64,000 nucleotides of DNA from Geosiphon pyriformis. Its lineage: Eukaryota > Glomeromycota > Glomeromycetes > Archaeosporales > Geosiphonaceae. Below, in pieces: positions 45,735 to 57,955 of this stretch; the stretch's first letter is position 1, and the number at the start of each line of letters is the position of its first letter. Both the position numbers and the translations under genes were made by a program. Location of the stretch: contig JAAOMT010000786.1 of assembly GCA_016748015.1 (NCBI GenBank), forward strand, positions 161,744 through 225,743. The letters run 5' to 3'. The notes under the pieces were generated by a model. That model was not told the DNA's origin. It made no database searches and was given only the letters and a program-made list of their open reading frames with translations.

Positions 45735-48700
45735 CTATACACTTATATTGACAAAAACCAGGTCACCAATACCTGAAAAAAATGAGCAAGACTTGCAAAA
45801 GCCAAAACGGACACCAAAAGCTTCAGCAACACCAAGCAGTTTAATCACACCAGCTGAGAACCCTGAAACCAAACCAGAAACCAAGATAAAGATTGAGCCA
45901 TCTACAGGAATCAGGCCATTCTTTTTCATAAATGCGTGATGTCTAGCATAGACCAACCAAATTTTATTCCTAAAAGCAAGACAAATAGATTGCACAAAAT
46001 CAGAAATTTTAACACCAGCAACTTTGGAATCATGGAAGACGGAAATAGCCTCCTGAAGTCATCTATTGAAAACAAAACCCTTGTAAAAAGCTAAGAAAAT
46101 CAGGAGATTCAAAACACAGTTTGACAACAGCTGCAATACACCCGAAGAAGAAAGGAAGAGACCAGAAAGCACCTTTCAAGAAAACATAAGATTCCAAGAC
46201 CTGATAACAAACTGAATCATCAACCATACAAGAAAACACATGATCAGACACCTCTACTTTATCACAATACAAATACAGAACACTAGGGTAATATTTGTTA
46301 TAAATGCACTTCCAAATAGCTATGGAAAGCTGACAGTATAAAGTCTTTATGAGGTAAGTTCGAGCTTCAGCAGTCAGCCTGCTGGTGAAACCAGTGGTCA
46401 TATGCAAATCAGGGTGCCAAACCTTGGAAGAACAAAGCCAATCAACATTTGAATGCAGATCACTATCTAGAAAACCAGAACCAGAACCAACCTCCCAATG
46501 CATCTGACAAACAGCATAAAAAACATCACGAACAAAGTGCCTAAAATTACCAGACACAATACTACCATCTGCCAACAAAAAATGTTCATCAACACAAGGA
46601 GGAAGATACTAACCAGAGAGAGATGTAGTATTAGCAAGACTATCAGCATGATCATTCTCCAAAATACCAGAGTGGCCCTTAACCTTGTACTATTTAACTC
46701 TTAAATTCTTACTGTGAATAACATTCTTGATATGCCGACACTTGACCCAACACTGATTGCAAAAATCAGGACACACTAAATCAGACTCTGACCTGCAAGC
46801 ATCCAAAGCTGCCTGACTATCCAAAAACAGATGAACAGAACAAGCCACAGGCACACACTCTAGAGCCAACGCTATAGCCTGTAGTTCCATCAAAGTGAAA
46901 GACATTAAGCTCTGAACACTGACACCTAAACCCAAATTAATGTTCTTAAAAAAGACAGCAGCTCCGGCTCTACAACTGACTGTGCCCAAATTCTTCAAAG
47001 AACCATCTATGTATATAAACAAGCTATCAGCGCTAACCCAAAAAAGACGATTACAAACAGATACAAAATCATTAGAGCCACAAATGTCCAGAGGGCCAAT
47101 ACCAGCCGATGCCGAGGGAGAAAAATGAAGAGCCACAAGAAATGCAACAGAAATATCAAACCATTTGGGAACCAGACCATGAGGGTCCAGTCTCTTCCAC
47201 TTCTTAAAGATGTGCCAGCTAAAAACACTACCAAAACAATCACAAAGCTGGTCCACAAAGACAATGCCATATCACTAGAGAGAAGGTAAAACCTTATAAA
47301 ACAAAGACTCACCAAGAACAACAGACATAGGTATTCCACTATGAAACTGGAAAGAGCTGGCCAAAGAGCTGCCCAAAGATAACTTGCAGTCAAAAAGAAT
47401 TTGAACCATGCCAGCTAAGAAATTATTAGAAACATTGACATGAATACAAGCAGAAGAAACCAATGAATGGACAAGTCGCCAACACTAAACCTGTAAGTTA
47501 TGAGACCTGTGACCAAACAAATGCCTCAAAATCTCACCAAAGTTTGCAAAACTAATAAGTAAAACAACTTTACTCTTAGATTGACACTGCAAAAAAGACT
47601 TTAAACCATAAAAGGAGGGGTGGTGAATTGTATTACTAAGAAAGTCCAGTAGAAGACCAGATTTTAGCTTCAAGCCTTTGCAAATCAAAGCATCCCATTT
47701 GTTGCACATATCAACAGAAACAAAGCTAAACTGTGTCCTATAGCTTACAATAGGATAGAGAACCACCAAAACTAAATACAAAAACTGTTTATCTGAGACA
47801 GTTTTCTTCAACACCAAATTAGTGAAAAAACAAACATCTGAATGCACCCTTACCAAACTAGGTTTGAAAAGACCCTCAGTTAAAAGAAAAATACCCAAGT
47901 ATCAATGAGACTCTCCCTTTTTGGCAATTGAAATAGGTAGACCACTAATAGAAAGAGAAGAATTGCTGACTCTGCTGTTAATGAGAATCACCACTGTTTT
48001 GTTATTGTTAATTGAGATATCATTGATCCGAAAAAATTCACTAGCAACATTGAAAATATGTTGAATAGTGCTTTGACTACTATCAACCCAAATTGTATCA
48101 TTAACAAAGGCACCAGCAGAAAAAAAAGAAGAATGCCTAGCACAAGATTCAGCATGACCATTCTTGGAAATAAAATGAGAATTCAGCCTATATTTACACA
48201 CACTCTCCTGACACTTGACTTCACACAACAATAGATCATAAAATATTTGCCACAAAAGGGGGGAGAAAACTTCTCCCTGATCCAGGCCATCATGTACATA
48301 ATAACCATCTGTCAAACCAAAATCTGTCATAATCCAGTTGGTATGATCATTGTGAATGTTGCCAAAAAAACAAATGAATTTGCTACACATCTTAATTCTG
48401 ATTAAACTATTTTTGAAATGCTCCCAGCCAACCAAATTATATGCTTTCCGCATGTCTTGTAAAACCAGCCAAAGCTCATGGTTCTTTTTCAAAGTGTTTT
48501 CAACTACCGAACCAATTGCAAAAATAGGAGACTGAGTTGTCGTACCCTTTAAAACTGAGAAATTGTCCCCATAAAGGACATCAAAAGCACTATATGCTGA
48601 AGAAATCCTGTCAAAAAGAATCTTAGAAAGAATTTTACAAGCCGTTTTGATCAAAGCAATAGGACAAGTGTTGGTTAAAACACCCTTCCACTCATACAGT

Positions 48701-50412
48701 TTGGGAATCATTGAGATTCAGACCTCTTTTTAAGAGCCAGGCACCAATTCATTAAACAGACAAAGATTCAAAATTACCAAAAACATATCCAAAACAGACT
48801 TATTGCAATGTTTCCAAAGTTCATTTAATATACCAGACAAACCAGCAGCTTTGCTATCAGGCAAGCCAGAAACCACCCCAAAGAATTCATCAAAACCAAT
48901 TGGACACATAACATCAGAAAAGACCTCATCAAAAACATATTTCAAAAGTTAATATTGATGACACCAATCAATTAATACTTCATCTACCATGTAATGCTTC
49001 TTGGTCTATTTTTCCATAATTATATCTACCTTAGATTTAACCAAACCAGATTCCAAAATCAGATCATCATCAACCACCAGATGGTCTAGCACCACTTTAT
49101 AAAACGGACACTCCAGCACATTTCTGATCATATGGCCCTTGTTAATCTCAAAGTTCTCCATTCTTCTATCAATGGCAGACCTAATGTTTGCTTCCTTAGC
49201 CCTCAGAGATTCAGCAAGTTTAGAAACACAATAAAACTTCCTAGCACCAAAAAGAGCAGAACAAATATGATCAAAACCAGCACCAGAATTCACCAGATCC
49301 TGAACAACAGAAGACTTGACATCGTTCACAGAACTCCAGTATTTCATAAGATAAACAAATTTTCTAGCATCTTCCCCATGTAAAGTCTTAATGATCCTAG
49401 AAACCAAAAGCTCCAATTTATAAAATTTCAAAAAATCTTTGGTGAAAACTTCATTAAACCCTTTAAACCACTTTTTTTTGAAAATTTCATTAACCAAAAG
49501 AGTCATAACTTTGCACACAATACACCATATAGCATCCAAATCCAAAAACCTCACAGTCACAGTGAATTCACCTGAGAACATTGCAGCATTTACCAGCATA
49601 GAACTTTTAAAATTATTTCATTTAATCTCATCAGCACCCTTGAAATTGAACTTCCATCAATCCTTATTCATTTGTTTGCAAAGAGAGTTTAATCTCGTAT
49701 CTAGAAGGCCACCCAAATCCAAAGACACAAAAACAGTCCTGTGATCCATATCAAAATGTTCACTGACAATGAAAACATCGTGCTGCATTATCACATTCAC
49801 CAGATTTGAAGAAACAAACACATAATTAATCATCTTTAAAACACCCTGAGAATTGCTCCAAGTTGGCACTTTAGTAAAAGAGCTTTCACCTAAAGAATTA
49901 ACCAAACCCAAATCATGGCACCTCTTAAAACTAGTGCACTTATGAGATCCATCTTCGTTGAAATTACCACCAAAAATAACAAAAGAAGATTCATTCACAG
50001 CCCTTGTAATCAAGGAATTAATCTCATCAGCCTAGAAAAATTGAGTAGCCAAAGAGGCACCAGCATACAGTCCCAGAATTGAAACCGAAAGTTTATTCTT
50101 AAAAAGTAACTTAATGCAAAGAAAACAATCTGGAATCTCAAAAACCTTATATACATACTTAGCCAAGGATCTGTTCATAACAATTGCAACACCAGCACCC
50201 ACATAGCCAAAATCCAAACCAGAAGAAAACACACAAACATCATCAAATTTGTTGACCAACCAAAGGCGAGCCTTATTTTTTAACTTCATTTCCATGAAAA
50301 TTGAAACCAAATTGTCCATATCTTTATGCCATCAAACAATATCGTCTTGTTTTACAGGATTGTTCATGCCCTTTATATTGCACATGGCAACTTTCCAAAC
50401 TAAAACACTCAT
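45735..50412 (-). pseudogene. LINE 4 ORF2: APE endonuclease - RT - RNase H, broken
   Basis: Begins ATG at 50412 in an ATGA overlap with the ORF1 stop. Endonuclease 49657-50319 (SIFMEMKLK; GGNFNED, where GDFN has become GNFN; MDHRTVF). RT 47902-48945 (VLQDMRKAYN, HDGLDQGE, then FVNDTIWV near 48100: the second catalytic aspartate context reads ND, one G-to-A step from DD). Thumb 47485-47898. RNase H 46690-47256 (YIDGSLKN, FLDSQAALD). C-terminal Cys/His motif CLYCDKVEVSDHVFSC near 46240-46290, tail to 45735. Several in-frame stops separate these blocks. Confidence 0.8.
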
Positions 50413-52375
50413 TGAAAAATAAAAGCAGCTGATGAACCCAAACCTGAGCACAAACAATTCAATTTTTCCAAGACAGATTTAACCAACACTTCCAAAGCCA
50501 CTATTTTGAATTCCAATCCACCCACTTTGGATGTTAAAACTTTAGAACTGCTCAGGCCAAGATCAGCAGCTGGGTCAGTAACAATCAAAAGTGACAGAGA
50601 GGAAAACACTGTTGTGACATCCAGAGTCATATCAGAGTCCAAATTGGATGTAACAGATGCAAGAACAACTGAAGAGAGGACAGGAGGTTTGGATGCCAAT
50701 GGCACCAATTCCACAAAACTCAATTTTTTCATAATACCAGAAACCTAATCCATTAAAAGCTCTAAAGAGCATTCCAAAAAAGCCAACCAATCAACCAAAT
50801 AAAAATCGCCAAAGGAATTAGAATTCATTAATGCAAGCTTTGGGCTTAAAGGTGAACCAGATTCCAAAGACTCCGACGAAACTACATGAGAAAAAGAACT
50901 ACCAGCCACCTGGGCCCAAGTTTTCCCACTGAAAAAAACTGGTTGAACAATTGGTACTTGTTTTTTTTTATATATATTAGCCAAACAGACCTGATCTTGA
51001 GGAGTTACCACCTGCTTACCACGAGCACCAGAATTCCCATCTAATGAACATCCTGTAGAAATATGACCAAACTGTTTGCAATGAGCACAACAGGCCAAAG
51101 AAAGACCAGCCCAGTGCAAATTCACACCCTTAAACACTGGAGTGAAACCAATAGCAGCCAATTTGGATGCCTTGTCAACAAAACACACAATTGCACATCT
51201 ATCATATACATATGAAGTAGGATTATGGCCAATGAAACAAGTTTTTTTACCATATGATTCCAACAAATCCGAAAGATCATGAGCTGTTGTACCAACTGGA
51301 AAAGTATATAGCAATGCTCAATGTTAATCCCTGGAAACCCACGATTGTTTATTTTTAACAGCTTTAACCACACAAACAGAATCCTTTTCCATAAGAACAG
51401 ACCATTTAGCTGCGACCAAATCAGCTATCTCTAATAACTCAAACTTCACCAAAGCTTTTTGCTACAAACCAATTAACTGCATCTTGATTGACACAATTTT
51501 TCCAAATTTAGAGAAAACAGATTTCACAGCCAACTTAAGAAGATTGACCAGAATCTTCTTGACAACAATTTCCTTATCTGAATATTTATTTACCTTCTTT
51601 AGATCATTATTAACAATAATATTTTCACAGACCACCAATTTTCTTGCCTTATTCATACTAGATTCAGAAGTAAAAGAAGCTTTAATAATCTCTGGGAATT
51701 TTGAGGAAGTAGAGGCTCCCCCAAAACCATCAATTCTATAGAAAATTTTTTTGATTGAAATTAATTTATTGCCATTAGTCTTTTTAGGCACAACAGCCAA
51801 ATCCACGTCCAAAGTGAATGATCTAACTGGCTCAAAGCTACAGCTCTCTGAAACATGTAATTTGGCTAATGGCAGCTGATTGGATCCAGCAAACTTAGGC
51901 TTAGGAAGCACCAACTCAGTATTGTTGTCACTTAAGTTTTTAAAGGAAGATGTTTTTGGCAGTGGTCCCAAAACATAGGTCTTTGTTCATGTTTTTCTAG
52001 ACATTGCATCATCTACCATGTTGTCAGTCTCAGAAGTGTTAGAATTCATGTAACTAGTCTCTTTAGCTATCATGTTGTTCATGTCACCAATGTTAGACAT
52101 CTCACTAATGCTGGCATCCTCACTCTCAACTTTGCTGCCCCAAGACACCTTGTGTTCACCACAGTTCATCTGTAAAACGTTACCAGAAAGAGATCCAGCC
52201 AATGAGTCCACTACTACTCCAGCAGTAACAGATTTTTTTGATTTTTTATACGAAGGATTCCGAGCATATACACTCTTAATTCACGCTTTTTTCTTAGTCC
52301 TAGACTGGGATCCCAACTCAGCCGAACCAGTACCAGAACTACCAGCAGAAGAGCTTACTGGTTCTATCACAACAA
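50409..52375 (-). pseudogene. LINE 4 ORF1: two RRM-like folds and CCHC knuckle, broken
   Basis: By comparison with LINE 1 the start codon position (about 52362) reads GTA instead of ATG, followed by the shared Ser-Ser-Ala coding. First RRM-like fold about 51470-51610 (IVVKKILVNLLKLAVKSVF), second 51120-51314 (LLYTFPVGTTAHDLSDLLE), knuckle CAHCKQFGHISTGC near 51055-51100, Ser-rich C-terminal part ending IFQ at 50409. Stops near 51315, 51460 and 51986 separate the frames. Confidence 0.78.
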
Positions 52376-52495
52376 AATTGGAAACATTAAAAGAAATAAC
52401 TAAAGAAAATAAGGGGGAAGGGGAAAAGAAAAAGCCAAATCTTCAGCAATATAAATGCTCTCATTATGGTCAGAGGATCGACAAGAGAAAAAGTT

Positions 52496-52912
52496 TTTTA
52501 TTTATTTTTGAATAAAAACCAAAAAAAAAATAATTTATTTTTTGTTTCTTTAATTTTATAATTATAATTAAAGCAAAAAATAAAAAAGTTATATTTAATT
52601 TTTTTTTTAAAATATCTGTTATAAAAACAGCTAAACAAAATATTTTAAAAGTTTTTTTTTAAGTAATAATAATAAAAAGCTGTTTCTAATAACTTTTAAA
52701 GCATTTTTTTTATCTTTAATTGGTTTTTTACCAGTCAAAGTTTTTTTTAAAAAACATATTTGAATTAGTTTTAGTGTTGTCTTTACTTTTACTAAAAGCC
52801 TAAAAGTTTTTAATAATAGATTATTTAATAAACTGATTTTTTTAATTATTATTACTATTATTACGATTGAAACTCACATTTTTTATTAATTATTATATAT
52901 ATTAGCCACTAA
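52496..52912. other. AT-rich spacer
   Basis: A/T-rich sequence between LINE 4 and LTR C. A 110-bp part (about 52540-52650) faintly resembles 26340-26715, perhaps old repeat DNA. No gene. Confidence 0.4.
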
Positions 52913-53616
52913 TGTTACATAATTAGCCACCTTATTTTTAGATAGTAATCATTAATCTAATCATTGACCTAACTGTTAACCTGATTATTACTTTAATCAT
53001 TGATTTAATTAATGACTTGATCATTGATTTAATCATTGACCTAGTTATTAATCTGATTATTGATCACTTTTAATAGCTATATAAGCAATAAATCTCTTAG
53101 CTGTAAAAAAACATATTAAAAATACAAGGCATATTAGAAATAAAAAAAATTAAATAAATAAAATAACAACTTTTATCTTAATTTTTCTTTTATCACTAAT
53201 TTCTTCTTTTTTTACTTTCAAGTATTCAAATATTTTGGAATAAAAGATTACTTGTTGATTATTCCCTACTTTTTTCCTAAAATATATAATTGTATTATTT
53301 AAAGATTATTGAATAAAATATAACTAAAAAGTATATTTGATACTTAATATTGAATTCTAAAAGTGCCAACATAAGACATAGAATTATACCAGTATGTGAT
53401 TATTTGTTAACAGTACAAACTATTCCTCTACTTTCAGATTCCTAGTTATTTTTTGAAAAGTATAGCAACTGAAATATTTTATAAGATTGATCTTACACAT
53501 TGAATTCATACTTATTCAATTTACTCTTTGAAGTTGAATTCCCTTTGATTTCTTTTATTACTCTACAATTTTGTTCTTTTTTGCTATCTGTTAACTTGTT
53601 ATTCCAACCCATAACA
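52913..53616 (+). mobile_element. LTR family C, 5' LTR of a gypsy-like element
   Basis: Starts TGTTACATAATTAGCC and ends CCCATAACA, about 704 bp. It contains a U3 array of ten 12-bp repeats, a TATATAAG box at 53078-53085 and, just after its end, GTGATGCTTTCTGTAAG (53622-53638), a priming-site-like sequence close to the one after LTR B. A gag-like frame follows. No matching 3' LTR was found, because the element breaks off at about 57955. Confidence 0.7.
52947..53066. repeat. Ten tandem 12-bp repeats (consensus AATCATTGACCT)
   Basis: Units lie at exact 12-bp steps with no indel from 52947 to 53066: AATCATTAATCT, AATCATTGACCT, AACTGTTAACCT, GATTATTACTTT, AATCATTGATTT, AATTAATGACTT, GATCATTGATTT, AATCATTGACCT, AGTTATTAATCT, GATTATTGATCA. 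Differences are mostly transitions. The TATA motif starts 12 bp after the last unit, so it is placed like an upstream activating array of the LTR. Confidence 0.85.
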
Positions 53617-53668
53617 TAAATGTGATGCTTTCTGTAAGATTGTCAAAATCCACTTTGTTTTTTATTAT

Positions 53669-53938
53669 ATGGATGATTATTTATATTTGTTACAACAATC
53701 AGAAGAACATTTTGAAGCACACAACAAAAACAATCTAGACTTTATTAAACTTAATTCTTTGCTCTCCTACTTAATTTGCTTCTCCATTGAAGAACAATCT
53801 AGTAGACAATTCCAAGACTTTTGGAACTGGTTCTTGAATAAACATTCAGCTAAAATCTACACAGCTTATACAACCTATTACTTTGACCAAACTTATTTTA
53901 AAGACAACTTTAAAGAAAGAAACAACAATATTAATTAA
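53669..53938 (+). pseudogene. N-terminal gag-like frame of element C
   Basis: An 89-codon frame from ATG, 53 bp after the LTR end. It is Gln/Asn/Phe/Tyr-rich (LLQQSEEHFEAHN). It occupies the same place as the frame at 63715-63924 behind LTR B and shares short motifs with it. I do not recognise a domain. It is cut off by stops before the solo LTR. Confidence 0.45.
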
Positions 53939-54018
53939 CTTTTATATTCCACAATCTTTAAACAACAATCTCCTAATTCTAAATATTTAAATCACCAAAT
54001 TCACATTTAGATTGCTGC

Positions 54019-54852
54019 TGTTACAGATGATTATTTGGGGTCTCAAAGCAAATAACAAATCTGTAACTTTGCTCAATTAATATAAGGATGTTTGTTTCTG
54101 AAGATTAATTGTATTTGAAGGTTTTGGTTGAGTTTTTTGTATAATAGACAGAGTTTCAATAGTTGTTTTTCAGTTACCTCCCAGAATTGTAATTCTATTA
54201 AATTTTTTTCTTAGCATAGTGGCCAGTAATCTTCCTGGTAAGCTATTCTCAAATCTATGAGTTCTCTACCCTTGTTTTATGGGTCTTTTACCAGTCTTTA
54301 TGACATCTATAACTCAGCATTTTTTAATCTTTAATCAATTAGTAAAACAAAAAGAAATAACAAAGAAAATAAAAAAAATAAAAGAAAATAAAGAAATAAG
54401 CCAAGACAATTGTAATTTAGTATTCCATTAATAGCCATGATCAAGAGCTATTGTTCTAGTGTGTTTTAAGTATTAATTACTATCAACATAAAGAGTTGAT
54501 AGTGAATAGTAAATTTAAGATAGTGAATAATTATTTATTGATATTTGTGATGTGAAAGATTGCTTAAATCAAATCTAAACTAAGAGGTCTGTCTTTTCTA
54601 TTTCTAATACTGTTGCTATATATACATAATTGAGATTTCTCAATCTCTCAATTTTTCACACCAGGAATTCTGCAATTCCTTTGAAAAGAATTCTGAAATT
54701 CTGGAACTCTGTAATTCTTTGTATAAGAATCCTGAAATTTCTGGAATTCTGCAATTCCTTTTGAGAAAAATCTTGGAATTCCATATCTACTATGACTACC
54801 TCTAATTGGCTAATTTATATACTAATATACTTTTTATATTTCATGAGTAACA
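54019..54852 (-). mobile_element. Solo LTR of family B inserted in element C
   Basis: Reverse complement of the LTR at 62876-63652, e.g. GATGATTATTTGGGGTCTCA against TGAGACCCCAAATAATCATC and CATGATCAAGAGCTATTGTT against AACAATAGCTCTTGATCATG. Starts TGTTACAGATG and ends GAGTAACA. Flanked by CTGC on both sides (54015-54018 and 54853-54856), a 4-bp target duplication. Its U3 (54663-54782) carries repeats of GGAATTCTGCAATTCC. The TATA motif (ATTATGTATATATAG in coding direction) is kept. Confidence 0.88.
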
Positions 54853-54859
54853 CTGCCTA

Positions 54860-56050
54860 TTAGCTAGCTAAAACACTCTTTGAAACAAAAAAAGAAAGCT
54901 ATCAAACTGCTTCTGTTTTTGATCTTTTCTCAAGTGAATCAGAACATTTTATACAAACAGCTACTTCTGAACCAATGGCTAATAACTCTATGCAATAAAA
55001 CATTCTGATCACTCTCTAGAGTATACAAACTGCTTTAAGATAAAAAAATAATACACCACTATCTTTATTCAAAAATAATACACAAGATCCAATTAAATAA
55101 TTAGATGACTTTGAAAGAGCTATTATAGCCAACCAATATAATAATAAATACAAGTTCCAAATTGTTGGTGGTTACCTTCAAGGCTCTTTTGCTACTTGGT
55201 TCTCACAAGAAACCAATGCTAATACTCAGCAAAGAATTATTAAATAGACACTAGCAAATACTGGAGAAGACAATATTTTTTTTATTACCTGGTTTCAAAT
55301 AAAATTTAGAACTCCTATCTTGATATCTAAATGGTACATAGAATTAAAAAGAAAAACCCAAAGTCCTGGTGAAGTTGTAACTGAATATGTCAAAGCAATC
55401 AGAAAGTTGATTAAGTAGATAGACTCTAAAAAAAACTGAACAGAAGAACAAAAAATTCACTCCTTTACAAAAAGATTGAGGGCTGATTTTTTATATGCTC
55501 TTTGGCCCCTTCTGGCCCTAAAAAACAATTCCACAATGAATATGGCTATTGAACTAGTCTAATAAATTAAAGACAACCAAAAATGCACTTAGAATCCACA
55601 CTACTAGTTTTTGCTTCTGCTTTTGTTATGGCTTCTGCTCCTCAAATGGCTGCTACTTTTTTTGCTGCTCAGACTCCAAATTTCAATGAACAATTAATAG
55701 ATAGACTTACAGCTAATCTTGTCCAGTTATTAAAGCTCTTAGCCTAAGCAGTTAGAGAAAATCAACAATCCCAAAGACCCAAATTTAAATTCCATTTTAA
55801 TCAGCCCAAACAACACTCTTATCAAAGACAACAAAATCATGGCTCATCTATATGTTATCACTTTAGATTAACTAAACATTTCTCTAGAAATTACAACAAT
55901 TCTCCTCTGTTTTCTTCAGCTCTCAGAAACAATAACAATCAAAACAATAGAACTATTAACAATAATATCTTTAACCAAAGACCCAATTATGTCAACATTA
56001 ATTTCTTTGGAAAAGATCTTTTAGTTAAAGCCACTGTTTATTAGTCTTTA
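54860..56050 (+). pseudogene. Gag core and zinc-knuckle remnant of element C
   Basis: Translation shows a Retrotrans_gag-like core: LDDFERAIIANQ near 55090, GSFATWF near 55185, FITWFQIKFRTP near 55290 and GEVVTEYVKAIRKLIK near 55370. A Gln/Asn-rich region and a knuckle-like CYHFRLTKHFSRN near 55855 follow; several expected Cys/Gly positions are changed, consistent with G-to-A decay. More than ten in-frame stops. This Gag differs from the family A Gag at 766-972. Confidence 0.65.
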
Positions 56051-56334
56051 AACTGGTAAGCACACCTCCAAAGGGTAAGAGTACAAGCCAACCAGAAAAA
56101 AACCTCTTTTACACTTTAACCTAACTTATGATGACTATGACATAGATAAACTAACAATCAACAAGAAAGAAGAAAAAAGCCAAGGTTGATTTCATTCTAG
56201 ATCCAAATAAAGCATTTACATCAACTATTGAAAACAATAAACCACCAAAGACTAAAGTTTTTAAAAATTCTCCAAAGTTAAAACTCCCAAAAATAGTACA
56301 AAAATCTGGTTTTTATTCTGTTGTCAAAGATTTC

Positions 56335-56856
56335 ATGGAAACCCCAGCTCATATTATCTTTGGCCAGCTAATAACTTATTCACAATTTAAAAAAAACCTT
56401 TGTAAATCCTTAATCCCAAAGAAAAAGACACCAAAAACTAACAAGTGTCTTCAACAAGCTGAACTTGCTGACAATAGCAATGTTACTTCTCTAATCTATA
56501 AAGCCCAAGTGGCTGGCTACTTTATTGATTTAATCTTAGACAGTGGATTATCTGTTAGTATTATTGTCAAACATTTTTTTGAAGCAATTAGCAAAAAGAT
56601 TGATAAACTCTCAACTAGACCAATGATTAATGTACATGATGACAAAAAAAAAGGGCTTGGTATAGCCAAAGCTATTTCTATTCACATCAATAACATCAGC
56701 ATTAAAACTGACATGGAAATATTCAAAGCAAAAGAGTATACCATAATTGTTGGCAATGAGTGGCTCAAAAAAGTCAAAGTACTACTTGACTATAAACTTT
56801 GTGAACTAATTATCAGATGTGGTGAGAAATCCATTGTGATTAAGTGCTGTCATTAG
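56335..56856 (+). pseudogene. Retropepsin-like aspartic protease domain of element C
   Basis: The longest clean frame of the element (173 codons). The active-site motif is IDLILDSGLSVSIIV near residues 61-75, where D-S-G is the expected triad, followed by the flap region and IIVGNEWLKKV, which resembles the ILG-D-WL motif of Ty3/gypsy proteases. In the polyprotein it would process Gag-Pol. It is open here because little decay hit this stretch, but the surrounding frame is broken, so no functional product is expected. Confidence 0.7.
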
Positions 56857-57059
56857 ACAACTCTTCTAGTAACCAAGCAGAACCAAGAAGAAAAACAATT
56901 AAATAAATTAGATAATGATAAGAGCAATAAAGAAAAAAATCAGAAAGAACAAGAAAAAACTGTTGAACTTGCCTATACTATTTTTACCAATAATAGCAAG
57001 CCACTGGACAATATTAAAACTGACAAAGAAAAAATTATGGCAAATGGCAAGCTGACTTG

Positions 57060-57955
57060 CTGGCCCTACTATGATATCCTCAGAAGAACTTTTGATAGAA
57101 AACCTGGCAAGAAAACCAAATACAGCTATTGATGGTATAGTCTTTATGCCAAGTGTTAGTACAATAAACTTTTGTATTTTCCTAGTGATAAATACAAGTC
57201 TTGCCTGATCTATTACAAAGATTGGAAGCCAATTAGTTTGATACTCAGAGAAGAACTAAAAAAAGTACAAAAGTTCTTTGAAAATAAACCATCTGAAATC
57301 TAATTACTAGTTGTAAAACAAAAAAAACCTTTCTTTGAAGAAAGAAAAGTGGACATTGAAAACTTGTTGGCTAGAAATAGCCCAGTTATCTTAAAAGAAA
57401 GTAACACCCTGAACAAACCCATGTGATACAACACACTATTATTACCAAAGAAACTTATCTCATCCATTTGAAACTTTATCAATTCAATTGGCACAATAAT
57501 AAGTTTATCAAAAAAGAGATAACTCAAATGAAAAATCTTGGATTCATATAAAAAACCAAGAGTAAATGGACTTTCTCAGTTGTAGTAGTATTCAAGAAAA
57601 ATAGAATTCTATGCTTTTGTGTTGACTATTACTAATTAAATGCTATTACTATAAGAAACATGTATCTACTCTCCAAAATTGATGCAATGTTAGACAAATT
57701 CAATAGCACTGCTTTCTTCTCAATCATTGACTTAACTATTGGATTTTAACAAAATAAAAATGAATTCAGAAAGTAAAAAAAAAACTGCTTTTATTACTAA
57801 GTATGGCATTTACAAATTCACAGTTATGCTTTTTGGTCTTACTAATGCTCCTCCTATTTTTTAATGCCTAATAGACAAAGTATTTAAATCAGTAAAAAAA
57901 AACTTTGTTTTGATCTATTTAAATGACATAATGGTATACTTAAAAACCTAAGATG
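57060..57955 (+). pseudogene. Reverse transcriptase remnant of element C (5' part)
   Basis: Ty3/gypsy RT landmarks appear across frames: KKNRILCFCVDYY near 57595, the IDAMLDKFNSTAFFSIIDL block near 57670-57735 (motif A aspartate kept), KTAFITKYGIYKFTVMLFGL with TNAPPIF near 57785-57855, and VLIYLNDIMVYL near 57908, where the YLDD box has become YLND. The frame stops at about 57950, where LTR A sequence begins; RNase H and integrase are missing. Confidence 0.75.

Larger units (their letters stand above)
45589..52495 (-). mobile_element. LINE 4: near full-length, decayed, minus strand
   Basis: The tail is (TTTA)n on the plus strand (about 45589-45608), the 3' UTR about 45611-45734, then ORF2 and ORF1 in reverse. 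The 5' UTR ends in TCTCTTGTCGATCCTCTGAC, homologous with LINE 1. The target duplication cannot be resolved because both flanks are TTTA-rich. About 6.9 kb. Inactive: stops in both ORFs, and the RT catalytic pair is changed. Confidence 0.85.
53617..57955 (+). mobile_element. Gypsy-like element C internal region, truncated and interrupted
   Basis: Internal part of the LTR C element: a leader and N-terminal gag-like frame (53669-53938), an inserted solo LTR B (54019-54852), Gag core, knuckle, protease and reverse transcriptase up to motif C near 57935. RNase H and integrase are absent: at about 57956 the sequence passes directly into a piece of LTR A. Dozens of stops make it inactive. Confidence 0.75.

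Noticed and set aside
45688..45939. 83-codon plus-strand ORF, Pro/Thr/Lys-rich
   Set aside because: Antisense of the LINE 4 ORF2 C-terminus.
52072..52515. 147-codon plus-strand ORF at the 5' end of LINE 4
   Set aside because: Antisense of the LINE 4 ORF1 N-terminus and 5' UTR; no family resemblance.
52947..53066. CRISPR-like array
   Set aside because: Units are contiguous 12-mers without spacers, inside an LTR of a eukaryotic element.
56335..56856. Free-standing host aspartic protease gene
   Set aside because: Gag remnants precede and RT follows on the same strand; it is the protease part of a broken Gag-Pol.
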